DNA of 64,000 nucleotides from Hypomesus transpacificus (Eukaryota; Chordata; Actinopteri; Osmeriformes; Osmeridae). Of the stretch, positions 33,402 to 45,260 are shown piece by piece (positions within the stretch are counted from its first letter, which is position 1; every line of letters starts with the position of its first letter). A program made the translations under genes and the position numbers. The notes below the pieces were generated by a model. It was not told the DNA's origin. It made no database searches and saw nothing but the letters and a program-made list of their open reading frames with translations. The DNA lies in NCBI RefSeq assembly GCF_021917145.1, contig NW_025813837.1:1976950-2040949 (forward strand). The letters run 5' to 3'.

Positions 33402-35781
33402 ATGATTCAACAACGCAAGGAAAAATTAATGCTCGCAAAAGGTTTCACATTGGAACCGCCGGAAATTACAAAACCACCTACATTTCCTTGGTGAGCAACT
33501 TTTTCTGCACCTCCAGCAAGCACTGCAGTGAGGGCGAGCTCAAGCGAGCGAAGCAAGAGCGCGCGTATACGCACACACACGTTTAATAATGATGTCACAC
33601 AATGATCACAGACCGCAGAATTATCTATGCATTTGTAATTTATCAGCACTATCCCAATCCACAGGTACAAGGAGAGGCTGCTGACCAAGTGTCTAATAGA
33701 TGCAAAGAACAAGCGTCATCTCTCTGGTGCTTTAGATAGCCGCCGTTGGCGTTTTCTGGACGCAGATCTTAATGACTTCAGAGATGGCTATCCAACTCAC
33801 ACGAGCAAACACATCCTCACCCAGGGCCAGAGGGCCACCCGTCCAAAATCACATCCCACTTTTCCCTTAGATGAAGAACACATGAAGCGTTTCTCCAAAG
33901 AGCAGGCTTGTTTCTCTAAGCAGACAGTACGCCAGCAGGCCCGCACACAACACGTAACAGCAGTGGAACAGAAACTTATACAGCATCCTCTGGCTCTGTA
34001 CCCACACTTAGAGCAAGGCATGCCACCTGAGGTGAGTGACAGCTTGCAAAAGACTTATGATCAATTGTCTGCCTGCCATGTCATCCACTTAGATTTCCAA
34101 AACACTTGTAAACTTAAACTAAACCACTATATTTAGATGAACATTTTTCCTGTTACAATAAGCTATCATCATGCTGTTTTTTCTTCCATCCAATAGTTGT
34201 TTGATCAGGTGATATCTGTCCTGGACCCAGATATGTTTGTAAATAGACCGTCGACCGTGACACCACCTGAAAATGGGCATTTGAAGGAAGAGGAGGAAAA
34301 GGAAGAACACGTGGACGACAGAACAGAGTTGTGTGAAACCCAAATGCAGGAGCAGGGAAAGGAAGTCAAGGAAGGGCCACTTGTCAATGAAACGCAAGTA
34401 GAAGTTGGTTTAGGATTCATAACATAACCACAGTCCTTGATTGGTACCGTACAGAGAGAGACAATTTTTTTTATAAGATTACCAATTATATCTGGCCAGT
34501 TAATGTGTGGAAGTCCGTGGTTAACCCTTTAATATTTTACCATAGGTCTGGCAGTTCTGGTCCAAAGAACCCTTACAGAGTTCTACGAGCAGGGGAGTCT
34601 GTTGCTAAGGAAGACCAGAGTGTCAGTGTTAAACGACTGCCCTCCCCTTCCCAAGACAAGGATATCAAGACAGTCACCAAGCTGTTCTGTGACTGGGTGG
34701 TCTCGCTGGTATGCACTGCTAACATGAATGATTGAACTTGATCTGGGGGGGGGGGGGGGGGGGGGGGGGGGGCGACGACACACGGGGGTCAGTCATCTCA
34801 AACCCACATTCTAGTAAAGCTAATGAAGTGATTGGTGTGATTTACTTATCAGGGTGGGGAAAGCGACAACTTGACCGAGTCCACTCTCCAGGGTCTTTTT
34901 GTCAGCAGTTTGTCAGTAGACAAGAAGCCATCCCCGACCTTTCCCATTAACGTGGTTGAGCCCAAGAATTACCCTGAGGAGCTACGCGACTCGGAGGAGC
35001 TACGTAACGACCATGCCTACGACGCCCGTCTCAAGGACTCGGTACCCCAACACAAGGTATGCACAAAGAGGGATACCATCACCTCAGTCTAATTTAACGA
35101 GCCGGACCTTAAATCAGCTGTTTGGGATTGTACTCAGGCCAAAAACAATTTACAGTATACTGTATGCATAAACACAAATGTATATATACACACATAATGG
35201 TAGATTATGTGTTCATGTAGCTGACCTGTGAGCTCTTGATCTGCACCCTTTCTCATATAAAAATGAATAATAACAAATATTGTATTTATACATTAAGAGA
35301 CCACTGGGAACTAAGAGGCCCATATATGGAGCCTGGTATCTCAATCCCAAAACATGGAGGAAAAGAGATGTTAATGAACCAGAGGATTTATCGGATTATG
35401 AGTTTTCGGAGATGCAAAGTGAAAGAGTGAGTCTAATAGCTGAGATAACATCCATCACTCAACCATAACCTTTTATATTTGCGGAACTATTGGATGTTGC
35501 TGTGTTTTTTCTTGTTTAGGATGAAGCGCTGAAACAGATGCATGGGACTCAAGCCTTCAGGCAGTTTATAGTCACCAGAGGCCTTCGAGTACCACGGGTG
35601 AGACGGTATCATAATTGTACAATAGTTCTTAAGAACAATCATGTATGAGAAGTACATCATGTCTGTTCGTCTTTGGCAGTTTCTGAGTGCACTCTTCGCT
35701 GAAGAGGAAGGAGTAAATGCGGTCGGTTCTGCTTCAACGAGGAAAAGTGCTTCAACAAGGAAGGGAAAAGTAGGGCTTTAG
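33402..35781 (+). CDS. fam47e: FAM47E-like protein
   Basis: Exons: 33402-33490, 33665-34031, 34197 to about 34400 (end unresolved), 34546-34708, 34853-35056, 35298-35426, 35520-35597 and 35680-35781. The ATG at 33402 is chosen because its exon joins in phase to give PPTFPWYKERLL. Family marks are SRRWRFLDADLNDFRDGYP near residue 55, HPLALYPHLEQGMPPE near residue 140, the acidic stretch after it, KLFCDWVVSLGGESDNLTES, and YGAWYLNPKTWRKRDVNEPE towards the C-terminus. All of these align in order with the mammalian FAM47 family. Human FAM47E has been linked to PRMT5 and chromatin, and the family is testis-biased; the function in fish is unknown. The splice from the third to the fourth exon does not keep frame with any obvious donor, so a small exon may be missing from this model. 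A poly(A) signal lies at 35847-35852. Confidence 0.85.
34745..34772. repeat. Uninterrupted G28 tract
   Basis: A run of 28 G residues lies in the fam47e intron after 34708, on the coding strand. Confidence 0.97.
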
Positions 35782-36130
35782 AAAGTTTGACCTATAATTA
35801 GATATGCATAGTCCAAAAGATAAGTTGAAAAGATTGATTTGCCTGCAATAAACCAGTCGATCGCAAGCACAGTCTACGGTTGTAATTTTCATTTCCTTTG
35901 TGTTTTATTGTTTTTATCATGGCACCTGTATGGACATGTACAGACCGCTTATCTTAACTATTTCATTATTTACAGGCTGCAACAGAAGCACATTTCTCTA
36001 CTGTCATAAATAGGGCCACTTTTTTTTGCTGTCTGCCTTAATGATGATGGTGGAAAAAGATAACTGACCACAACAGACCTTTTTATTTTAAATATACGTT
36101 TAAGTTCATCACAGAAGCAGACATTCAGTG
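35782..36130. other. Tail-to-tail 3' ends of fam47e and ccdc158
   Basis: Only 349 bp separate the two stop codons. AATAAA for fam47e is at 35847-35852 (plus) and for ccdc158 at 36087-36082 (minus). The transcripts may end within about 200 bp of each other or overlap. Confidence 0.65.
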
Positions 36131-39100
36131 CTATGTTTGCTGTCGTCTTTCTTTGTCCATGGCCCTCCTCATCCTCCTGTCCTGAACTTTAATCATGGAA
36201 GACATCTCTGTGGAGGAAGAAGCAAACATCACAGATGTTAATATTAACAATGTTTGATGACCTTGGAGAATAAAGTTTATAGCATACACAATAACACTAC
36301 AAGGGTAGCGGTAAACAGGTCTTCTACGACAAAAGGAGAATAGTCATAACAGGAAACTCGTTATGATTATCTGTGGTACTGGCAACATTCCAACAGGAAA
36401 TACAAATGTATTCCCACACAAAATACAAATTTTCCTTGAAAAGTGCTGTTGCCAAAACCAAAATAAAACATGGCGTGCAACAACAGTGTGCACATCACTT
36501 ACGCACCTTGGTTGTGTATTTGTAGTCCTCCACCTTGGTTTGGAGATTCTCCAGTTTTCCGTGCAAGCCTTTGCACGCACGGCTGGTCAGGTCAGCGTGC
36601 GAGCAGGCCACTAAACAAACGAAAGATGTAGCTGACTCACTCTGAGTAAGCAGTTCAGTTTGCTAATAAAAGGGGGTGAACCTACACTAATCCATAGGTG
36701 TATAGATGGTGGTTGTCTGTGCAAATATCATCGGCTGGATGGTAATATTGATGCGTCAAATTCATTTAAAGAAACTGAAACCTGACTGAAATGTGGATTG
36801 ACTTTGAGGATGAAGCCAATTACATGCAGTGTATCTTCCAGGGAGAATTCGTTAGAATGAAAATTGAATACTGTGACCCGCCATTTATTTGGCCATAAAC
36901 GGGTCTGTAAGCAAGTTGTATTCCAAATTCCCCTTGTGGAAACCAAATTCCCACCCATCCGATTTGTTCCGGAGCCAAGCCCGGTATCCTTCCTTCCAGA
37001 TATGACCTGGAATGGATGTAAACACATCTCTGTCAGTCAGAGACGTGTTTACAAACAGTGTTTGACTAATAGATGTGTTTACCTTCGAGAGGCCCCGCAG
37101 CTGGGCTCCTCTGTGAGCGAGACACGTTACTGGGCTCGGAGGTGAGTAGAGAGTGAACTGGGGACATGCGGCCAGGCAACACGGCCTGAGGGGAGGTGGT
37201 GTAGCTCGGCAGAGATGTCGTGTAACACACCTTGGGGCCTGTGGGATAATGAAACGGCATCCCGAATGGAGACGGGGGGGTTGTCAGAAAATCGAATGAG
37301 TGACAGGAAAGACCAGGAAAACGGAGGGAAGGTTTTGTGGTATTTGGAGGAAAAGCAGGACTCACTTTCTCTTGACCAGGTGCGGCTTTCATTTCGCTCA
37401 TCCACATCAGGTGTGTGAGGAAGATACAGCTCACTGCACACAACACACACGCACAGACAACATGGCTAAGACATGTTCATGTATTGTGCAAAGCATGCTC
37501 ACTTACAGAGCTAATTCTGGTTGCCTGGAGACATGCATTACAGTCTAGGCATTCAGACCTACTGTAAAGGCTCATGTGTCTCGTGTTCAGAAGGTCACTT
37601 TGATCTACTTACATGGTCTCCTTCGTCCCTTTGGTCACCTCATTGCTGAAGGGATAGAAATGTAATTACATAAGAGGATATTGCATTCCATAAGTGCAGT
37701 CAACATTCATAAAACGGTACAACCTGGTGTATGTGCAGGGAATGGATGTAAAAAAAAAAAAGGATCAGCACAAGCCTTCTGTACTGCTCATGTTCTGTAC
37801 ATGTTCACCCCATCATTTAAAGACACAAAACGTTGTGGTTTAGGGCACACGTTTCTGCAACGTAAGGGTAAAACGGCACTCAAGTAGAATCCCATGAGGT
37901 TCGCTTGCAAGCTCTACTCCCCAGGTCGTGGGATCCAGCCCCAGGCAGACTCACAGCGTGGCCCCAGCGAACACCCTGTCTGGAGCAGACCTTCTGTGGA
38001 GGCTGCTGCTGTGGCTGGTGGTGGTGTGTGGTCTGTGGTTCTCAGAAATGACACCTTGGAGCTCCTTGACTAGAGACCTCAGCTCCAGAGTAGGGTTTTC
38101 CTCAAGCATCGGGGGCCCCAACTGGAGGAGAAGCCAGAGCCATGTTATACAAGCACTATCAGCACTTTGCTACTGCTGTCCTGGGGGGGTTGCTATTACA
38201 CCATATCGCGCATGTTTTATTTACTATCGTAACTCGACAAAGATGTATTCGCATCTTCCGCTGTGAACTTCAACCGTTGGAAAAACTCCGATGTCAAAAG
38301 GGGGACGCATACAATCTCAGATTGCCGGAGGAATGCTATCGCAGGGTGTGTTTCCACGTTGAGGGGAAAAGTCCAGCAGATGTGCTGCTGAATGGGTCTT
38401 TTCACAGCCCAGTAAGCCCTTCACCTCCGGAAGGCCTCTGGAGCAGTGTGGGGCGGTGCAGGGTAGAGCAGCCACGCCTGCTGGGCTGCTGGGGGACTCC
38501 CTCTGGGCCCCACAGCCCGGGGGTCTCCGGGTCTGGCCCTGCAGCTCCTGGAGAGATCATGATGAACATGATCTCGTGTTCTAATTCCTCATTTGACACG
38601 TTCTAGAAGTATGCAACAAGACACGTGTAATTAGAAGAATCCTGTCCTTTCTCTGGACAACAGTCCCCTCCCTACCTTCAGATCCAGAGCATGCTGTAGC
38701 TTCAGGCGCATGAACTCCTGCTCCTGCGTCTGGAAGTGGTCTTGGCAGTCAACGAAGCTCTCAGACATCTAAGGAGCAAAGGGAATAACGGTAATTTCGC
38801 TTAACGGGTCATTTCCTTTTCAACTTGACATATCTCGCCCAGGACCGCTAAGCTGTTCCTCATACTGGGAAAAATTAACGAGCGAAACTCGCTCGAATCG
38901 AGCCAAGTGGCGCCACCTTGTGGAGGGCCGTTTCCAGTTTGGCGACTTTCTGGCGAAGCTCCCTCTCCAGGCAGCGCAGGGTCTCCACCTCCGCCTGCAG
39001 ACCTCTCTTCTCCTCCCTGACGGAGGCCATCTCCTGGGCCTGACGCCTGCCCTCCAGACTCTGGTGGCGCTTCTCCTGAAACCCAGGAGCAGAGAACATG

Positions 39101-42100
39101 GTGGGGCAGATCTCGGCACGGCCGTCGGGGGTCCCTTTGGACCTCTTAGTTCATATCACTTTCTTCATACCGAAGGAGCATCGAGTGTCCAGGTGTTGTA
39201 ACTCTGTGTGCACAGTTACAGAATAGACATGAGGCGCCGAAAATGGCCGCCTCGGTAGGCTTCTTCCTGCCAAAGTAAATTCCTTGTCTGTGAAAACTTT
39301 CATGGCAAATAAAACCCCATTCTGATTCTGATCCCGTGAGTCGCAGAGTTGAGAACAGTACAGCACTGATGTCTCATCCAAAACAAACAGAAAAACCAAT
39401 TTGGTGGCCTGACCGTGCTAACCCCCCGGCCTTATTCATGCACTCAGGAAGTGAGGGCGAAAACATCTCTGACAGGATCTTTCAGAGGAAGAAGGAGATG
39501 CTGAGGTTTTACATCACTCAGTTTCTCCAACGTCTCCTCCAGTAGCTGGATCCTCCCGCGGAGAGAGTCCACCTGCTCCCGCTTGGCAGTCACCTGCTCC
39601 TGCATTCCCATGGCAACCCTCATTCCTGGAACAGAGAAGACGGTTTCAAAGACATCCCCCCCTTTTGCACTCCGTAGACCCGAAGGCCGTCTCCACCGCC
39701 ACTGGCGATCCCCCATGTACAAACACACATCGCTTCTTCCTCTAAACAAACACAGGGATCCTCCCCTCAGCTGGGTGTTTCTTTGAAGTGTGCGGGGGCT
39801 GACCGTGGCCGTCCGCACCCTCCAAGGCCCTCAGGGAGCCCCTGGCCCGGTCCAGCTCCGCTCTGGTGCTCTGCAGCTGGGAGCTCAGCTTCACCGCCAC
39901 GCCCTCGTGCTCCTCGACAGCACTGCTGAGAAGCCTCTTCAACTCCTCTTGCTCCGCTGGAGAACACACACACACATAGACACACACATAGACACACACG
40001 CACACACACACATAGACACCGTGCACACACACAGAAACAGGGGGAGACACACCCTTTAATGTTTTTCTGCAACTGAGCAGAAAGCCATTGTGTGGTAGTT
40101 AGAGGTGGCCTTAGGGTAGTAATGAAAGCCACTGTGTCTAATAACAAAAAGCCATTCACGGCATGTTGTAAAACTAACGGGGGACGACCTTTCCTTGGGA
40201 AACCATTAACAGCCTAGTACGTGTTCTAGGAAATCATAAGACTCGGTGAAAAAGCCAAAGTAGTTAGTTGGTAGTAGTTAGTTGGTAGTAGTTAGGTTGG
40301 TTAGTGGTAGCTGATTTAAACTCTTGTATTCTATTTTAGTTAATCCTATTTTTATTGCTTTTTTACAGGTACACTTGCACTTAGAGATTCATGTTGTGTA
40401 ATTGTAACTTGCTTCACTACATGCTCTTATGGTTTCTTCCCTTTAGCACTTATTTTTTGGTTGTTCACAATGTGTACTTCTTGTTTTTGGCTACCCGCAA
40501 TGCTTTGGGGCTATCTTGTTGTTATTATCAGTGACCTATGCACTTTGTAAAAGCTCTCTCTTGGAAGTCGCTTTGGATAAAAGCGTCTGCTAAATGAATA
40601 AATGTAAATGTAGTTAGTTTTCCTCATTTAGAAACTTCCACGACAAACTGGCATCCCCCGGATAGACAGACTTGGTTTCATCCACGGAGCGCGTGAGTAA
40701 AGGAATGGACTGCTCACACGCTGGTGTTGCGTATACCTGTGAGGCTGAGCAGTTGAATGGACTGCCCCTCCAGTGTAGCAGTCAGCTGCTGTTTGGTCTG
40801 CGTCAGCTCCGCGACCCGGCGGCTCTGCTGCGACAGGCCTTTCTGCTGCTGACGGCACCTCTGCTCCAGCACGGACCGCCTCGCATCGCGCTGATCCAAC
40901 TCCGTCTGGGGGGGAGGGAGGTGGAGAGAGACGTGGGCGGGGGATGGGGATGGGGGGGAAAGGGCAACCAGTTCAGCTATGAGATGATGCGCTAAAAGCA
41001 AAAAACCTTCAACATAGAGAATGCTTACGATTTCAGACTTCAGAGCGACTTCTGCTCTTCCCCACCAAAAATAATAACGGCAACATTTAAAATGTGTTTC
41101 GACTGAACTCTACGACAGAGGTCGATCGTGGCCATAACTGCTTAACTGACCAACACCTTAAGCTGCTTGATCTCCAGCTTGCGCTCGCTGAGCTGCTGGC
41201 TGAGTCGGTCCCTCTCCTCCTCCAGCTCCCGCTGGAGCACCTCCGTCTGGGCCCCGAGTGCCTGGCAGCATCCTTGGACCTCCTCCAGCCTGGCCCCGGC
41301 CTGCCGGGCCTCCTGCTGCCTCCGCTGCAGCTCCTCCTCCAGCAGGGCCTGCCGCCGCTGGCCCTCGGCCTCCCGCGCCCCCGCCAGGCCCTGCAGGGTC
41401 AGCGCTTCGGACTGCCCGCACCGCAGCTGCCGCCGGGCCCTCTCCAGCTCCGCCCGCACGGCGCCTAGCTCCTGCTGAAGCCGCTGCTGCAGCTTGTCCC
41501 CATACAGCTGGGAAACCATGGAGATGGTGAGAGGGGAGGGGTTAAACGTTTGACACCGGCTTACATGGTGAGCAACAGCAAAAACTCCCGGAAGGCATTT
41601 TTTGAAGAGCTAATTAATCCTCGGTATGCAAATGAATCCCTCAAGTCAAACGTCTCAAAAATAATTATGAGAAGGGCCGCCCCTGGTGACACACGGGGTA
41701 GAGCGAGCACCATCTGGGCTGAGCCCCTCACGCTGCAGCCAGGGTTCCAAACCCTGCTTGTCTCTCTCTCCCCTACATTTCCTGTCTACCTCTAACTGTC
41801 CAACAAAGCCCAAAAAATTATATCTTAACATATTTTTTTTACAATTATAAGGGAAGGGTAGTTTGAGGCCCATATTAAGCACACCGGTAGTAGAACTGAA
41901 ATATGGAGGAGCAACCGTGTGAGGCCCCAGGCACACCTGAGCCTCCTTCTGAACCAGGCAGTCCTGTTGGAGGGCGCCCACCAGGGCATGCAACTCCTGC
42001 ACCCCCAGGCTCCTCTGCCCCAGCTCCCACTGGAGCCGGTCGATGGTCTCGCTGTGGGCCCTGTCCTGCTCCGACAGCCGACCGCTGCGCTCCTTCTCCT

Positions 42101-44746
42101 GAGACAGCTCCTCGCGGGCCCGTTCCACCTCGGACTGGACCAGGAGATATCACAGAACAACACCGATCTGTCAGTCATCTCTAAACTGGAGTTTTACGAT
42201 TTCATCTGAAGGTTCATGAGATGACTGATTAGTAAAAACGTGCACATTAAAATACAGAATGCTCTACTGTGCTGTGGACTGTGCTGCCTGGTCTGGGAGC
42301 ACGTATCCATCCTTCATTTCCTGTACTTTCACGTTTTGTATGTTGCTTTGGATGAAAGTGTTCTGCTACTTGAACAGAATGCAATATACTGAAAAGAGAA
42401 CGGCCCAGTGAAGAATGGGTGTGTTGGATTGAGGTGTTACTGTGGGGTGGAGCTGCACCTCTTGCTCCTGTGCCTGCAGAAGGGCAAGGTCTCTCCCTCT
42501 CTGGGCCTCCTCTGCCTGAGACTGGCTCTGGGCCAGCAGCTTCTCCAAACACCCCACCTAGCACAAACACTGTTAGACAAACCCGACAGCAAACAAAACC
42601 TTAATTCAACGTTGTCTTTTTCAATGACCTAAGGAAAGTGTTTCTAAAGGTTTGTCTGCATTACAACATACAGAAAAGGTTTATACCTTCTCTGCATGAA
42701 CCCTCTGGGCATCTTGCTGGTCTGAGTGAAGGATGGTAAGAGCGTACTCCAGGTCAGTGACCTGATTCTTGTGGATCAGGGCCTGGCTTTCTGCCTGCTT
42801 TCTGGTCAGTGAATCAAAAAATACAGTCACTGTGAACTAAAATAATAACCATTCCTGGAACAGCCATCTAGCAGGATATATATTTTTAGGTTTGTCCTGA
42901 GCTCGGACAAAACCAAATTTGGAATGAAATGGAACATTTCTAGTAGGGTGTGTATGGGCATGGTTAGGTGTTTTCTTCTCACTGTAACAAATTCAACTGG
43001 ACACGTAAATTGGAGGCACTGCTTATAGAGCTGCTCAATTTCTCATTCAGTATCGCCACCTTCTGGTCATGACTGGTAATGAGCTGCTCCATTCTGTGAA
43101 AAAGCAAGGTATGCCATTGATGACCAAAATAATATTGACTCTTAGAACCCTAAATGTAAGTGTAAATGTGTAATAAATCCATATTTTGCTTTCCAAAACT
43201 AAAAGTAGTAATACACACAGTCAAAATATCCAGTCATATCTACCTCTCTTGTTGCTCCATGACATTAACCTCTTCTGTCCCCTGGCATTGCTCTTCCTGA
43301 GATCCAAGCCGCTCCTCTGCCTGGCAGACAAGGAGTCTGTTCATGCAAGACTGCAAAGTTTTGAAAACACATGATCAACCACAACATGACCACGTCTCTC
43401 TCACCTCTCTCACCTGCAGGAGTCTTCCTCGCAGTTTGCGGTTCTCCTGTTCCAAGTTCTGCAGCACTCGCTCCACCGCCGCCGTCAGCGAGTCTGGACC
43501 TCTGTCGGCCACATCCTTGCCGATGCAAGAGGTGTTACCGAGCCGTTTCTCATAAACCGACAGTGTAGAGTACACCTTGTCAACGGCTTGTTCCATGGAC
43601 TTTGCTTTCATGCTTAAATCGTTGGCCTCCACCTCAATCTCTAAAAGCCTCTGATCTCCACATGGATTGGTGGCTTGTAGCTCTATGATTGTCGCCTGCA
43701 AGTTCCCCATCTGGCTGGAGTGTTTTCGAGTCTCTTTCGCCCTAGAGAGATGGCAGAAAGCACATGCAGAACAATGGCATGCAAACCTGTGCACCAAGTA
43801 ACAGGAAAGCCATGTCCTATCATGTTGCCCCACGTCGAATGGTGCACAGCGAGTGTTCAACATGAGCTACCGTAGATCAGCTATGGCATCTTTCTCCATC
43901 TGGACCTGCAGCAACTTAGTCTGCAGTTTGACGATGGATTGTCGGAAAGAGAAGTTCTGCCGTTCATGTTGTTCGTGTGTCTGTAGGATCAGATTGATGC
44001 AGTTATATTCAAGTGGGAACGCATACAAAAGGATTGAGATGAGAAAGAGCGTTCCACATGATATAGAAAACAAGACTTGATCGATATCGAAAATGGGCAC
44101 CTCACTAAGTTGCTTCTGGAGATCAGAAACCTGCTGAGAATAGTCCGCTATTGCATTCTCCAACACATCCTTCCTAGGGAAGGGGACGCTGTGAGGGGCC
44201 ACCTCCAGGTCCAGACCATCCAGGCCATAGGGTAGAGGCTGGATCACAGACTGACGGCAGGATGATGGAACATCAGAACTGTTTTCCGATGACCCGTCTT
44301 TAACCATATAACAACAAAACAAGTTTCTTTCGTCATGTGACATATTGTGAACATATGTACTGTGAGTGAGGCTTGAGTCACCATTGAATTTACACTTACC
44401 CATAACTAACATGGGTGTGTAACTGAGTTGAGAGGCTGTGTTGTTGGTGCTGTGTGTAGTAAACATGTGTCCTATCCTCTCCATAGTTCGTTTAGTTGCG
44501 TTTTCCACCTCTGCTTGTAGCCGCTGGGTCTCTTTAGTTTGTTTTTCGAGCTCTTCACTGCAAAGCCAAAAAGCACATTATTTAAACTAAATACACACGT
44601 GATTGGTGCAATAGTTTGTTTGATTTATAATTGTTGAATGTATGTAGAGTATGATGTTTGTAAGCCAAAATAAAGGATTACCTAAACGTATCCAGATTGG
44701 TGAATGTTTTTGGGAGATCGTCGTCCATGTTATTTGTGTCATTCAT
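36131..44746 (-). CDS. ccdc158: Coiled-coil domain-containing protein 158
   Basis: Twenty-two coding exons, in transcript order: 44746-44682, 44557-44400, 44297-44101, 43980-43871, 43741-43414, 43320-43244, 43093-42983, 42801-42687, 42557-42459, 42134-41937, 41507-41157, 40905-40737, 39956-39804, 39625-39513, 39075-38917, 38768-38676, 38547-38425, 38121-37955, 37645-37613, 37238-37083, 36610-36507 and 36207-36131. The total is 3156 nt (1051 aa; human about 1113). Heptad-rich Glu/Gln/Leu/Arg coiled coil fills most of the protein. Anchors to the human sequence are QSIVKLQTKLLQVQMEKDAI near the N-terminus, VAMGMQEQVTAKREQVDSL in the middle, SPVHSLLTSEPS in the Ser-rich region, and MSSMIKVQDRRMRR at the end. 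The start is the ATG at 44746, after an intron in the leader. Molecular function is unknown; the mammalian gene is testis-enriched. Exon 41507-41157 is very GC-rich. The boundaries at 42801 and 38425 are the least certain. Confidence 0.9.
39258..39333 (+). mobile_element. Non-LTR retrotransposon (LINE) 3' tail
   Basis: This is the second copy of the tail at 10556-10627, sharing CTTCCTGCCAAAG, TTCCTTGTCTGTG and the CATTCTGATTCTGA end. It lies in a ccdc158 intron, on the strand opposite the gene. Confidence 0.7.
39960..40035. repeat. (CA)n / CACATAGA microsatellite
   Basis: CA units interleave with ACACATAGAC repeats, directly beside a ccdc158 exon. Confidence 0.9.
40365..40612 (+). mobile_element. 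Dispersed SINE-like repeat, copy 1
   Basis: About 250 bp beginning ACAGGTACACTTGCAC and ending in the teleost tail GGATAAAAGCGTCTGCTAAA. It aligns along its whole length, on the same strand, with 61302-61590. Short GTAGTTAGTTG repeats precede it. Confidence 0.8.
41672..41822 (+). mobile_element. SINE of a second family
   Basis: It has a head with GGGGTAGAGCGAGCACC, a B-box-like GGGTTCCAAACCC and then CATTTCCTGTCTACCTCT and AAAGCCCAAAAAAT, the usual body and tail of a widespread fish SINE. It lies in a ccdc158 intron. Confidence 0.7.
42336..42376 (+). mobile_element. Degenerate SINE tail
   Basis: GTTGCTTTGGATGAAAGTG followed by TTCTGCTACTTGAA is a diverged copy of the common tail. Confidence 0.5.
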
Positions 44747-45186
44747 AACTGTGTAAGCTAATTCAAAAGCAAATTGTTACAAAGTCAACCATAATTATTT
44801 TGATTAAAAAAAATACACAAACACGTGTTACGATGTGATGACAGTTTATGTTAGATCACAAGTACAGTACATTCAACTGTGCCTTAGTCCTACAGTCATT
44901 ACAGTAACTGTCTATACTGAACAGTGCCTTAGCTCGGCAAGTCCCTCACGTACCTGTTGTTAAGGTAAATAGCTAGCTGTAGTACTTACATTTAAGGAAA
45001 GCCTCATGAAAATTTTGAGTCAATAGGGTACATTGTTGACTCGAATCGAATGTTGACGTCGAAACGCCATCCTTGTTGAAAATGACTCACTAGATAAGTA
45101 GCTCTAGTGCTAGGCCAAGTGTTTACTCGGGCAGACTCCAGTTGATCCACCAGCAGTAGTTGGTGGTAGCAGTAACAAAGCCTTAC

Positions 45187-45260
45187 CAAGTCACCATGGA
45201 AACAGCATCGTTATCGCACTGCTCAGACCTACTGCTATCCTACTCTTCTGTAAACGTAAT
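45187..45260 (-). promoter_or_regulatory. Candidate ccdc158 leader exon and X-box-like site
   Basis: On the minus strand a good donor (CTTG|GTAAGG, donor bases 45186-45181) ends a probable non-coding exon that would splice to the ATG exon at 44746. The exon contains GTCACCATGGAAAC (plus strand 45190-45203), one mismatch from the palindromic RFX X-box form GTTNCCATGGNAAC. X-boxes mark ciliary and sperm genes. Confidence 0.4.

Noticed and set aside
37066-37446. 126-codon minus-strand frame read as one exon
   Set aside because: Only the 37083-37238 part matches ccdc158 and it has an acceptor at 37238; the rest is intron.
41258-41530. Long Ala/Pro-rich open frames on the plus strand and a second one on the minus strand
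   Set aside because: They are shadows of the GC-rich ccdc158 exon 41157-41507, whose coiled-coil frame is clearly the coding one.
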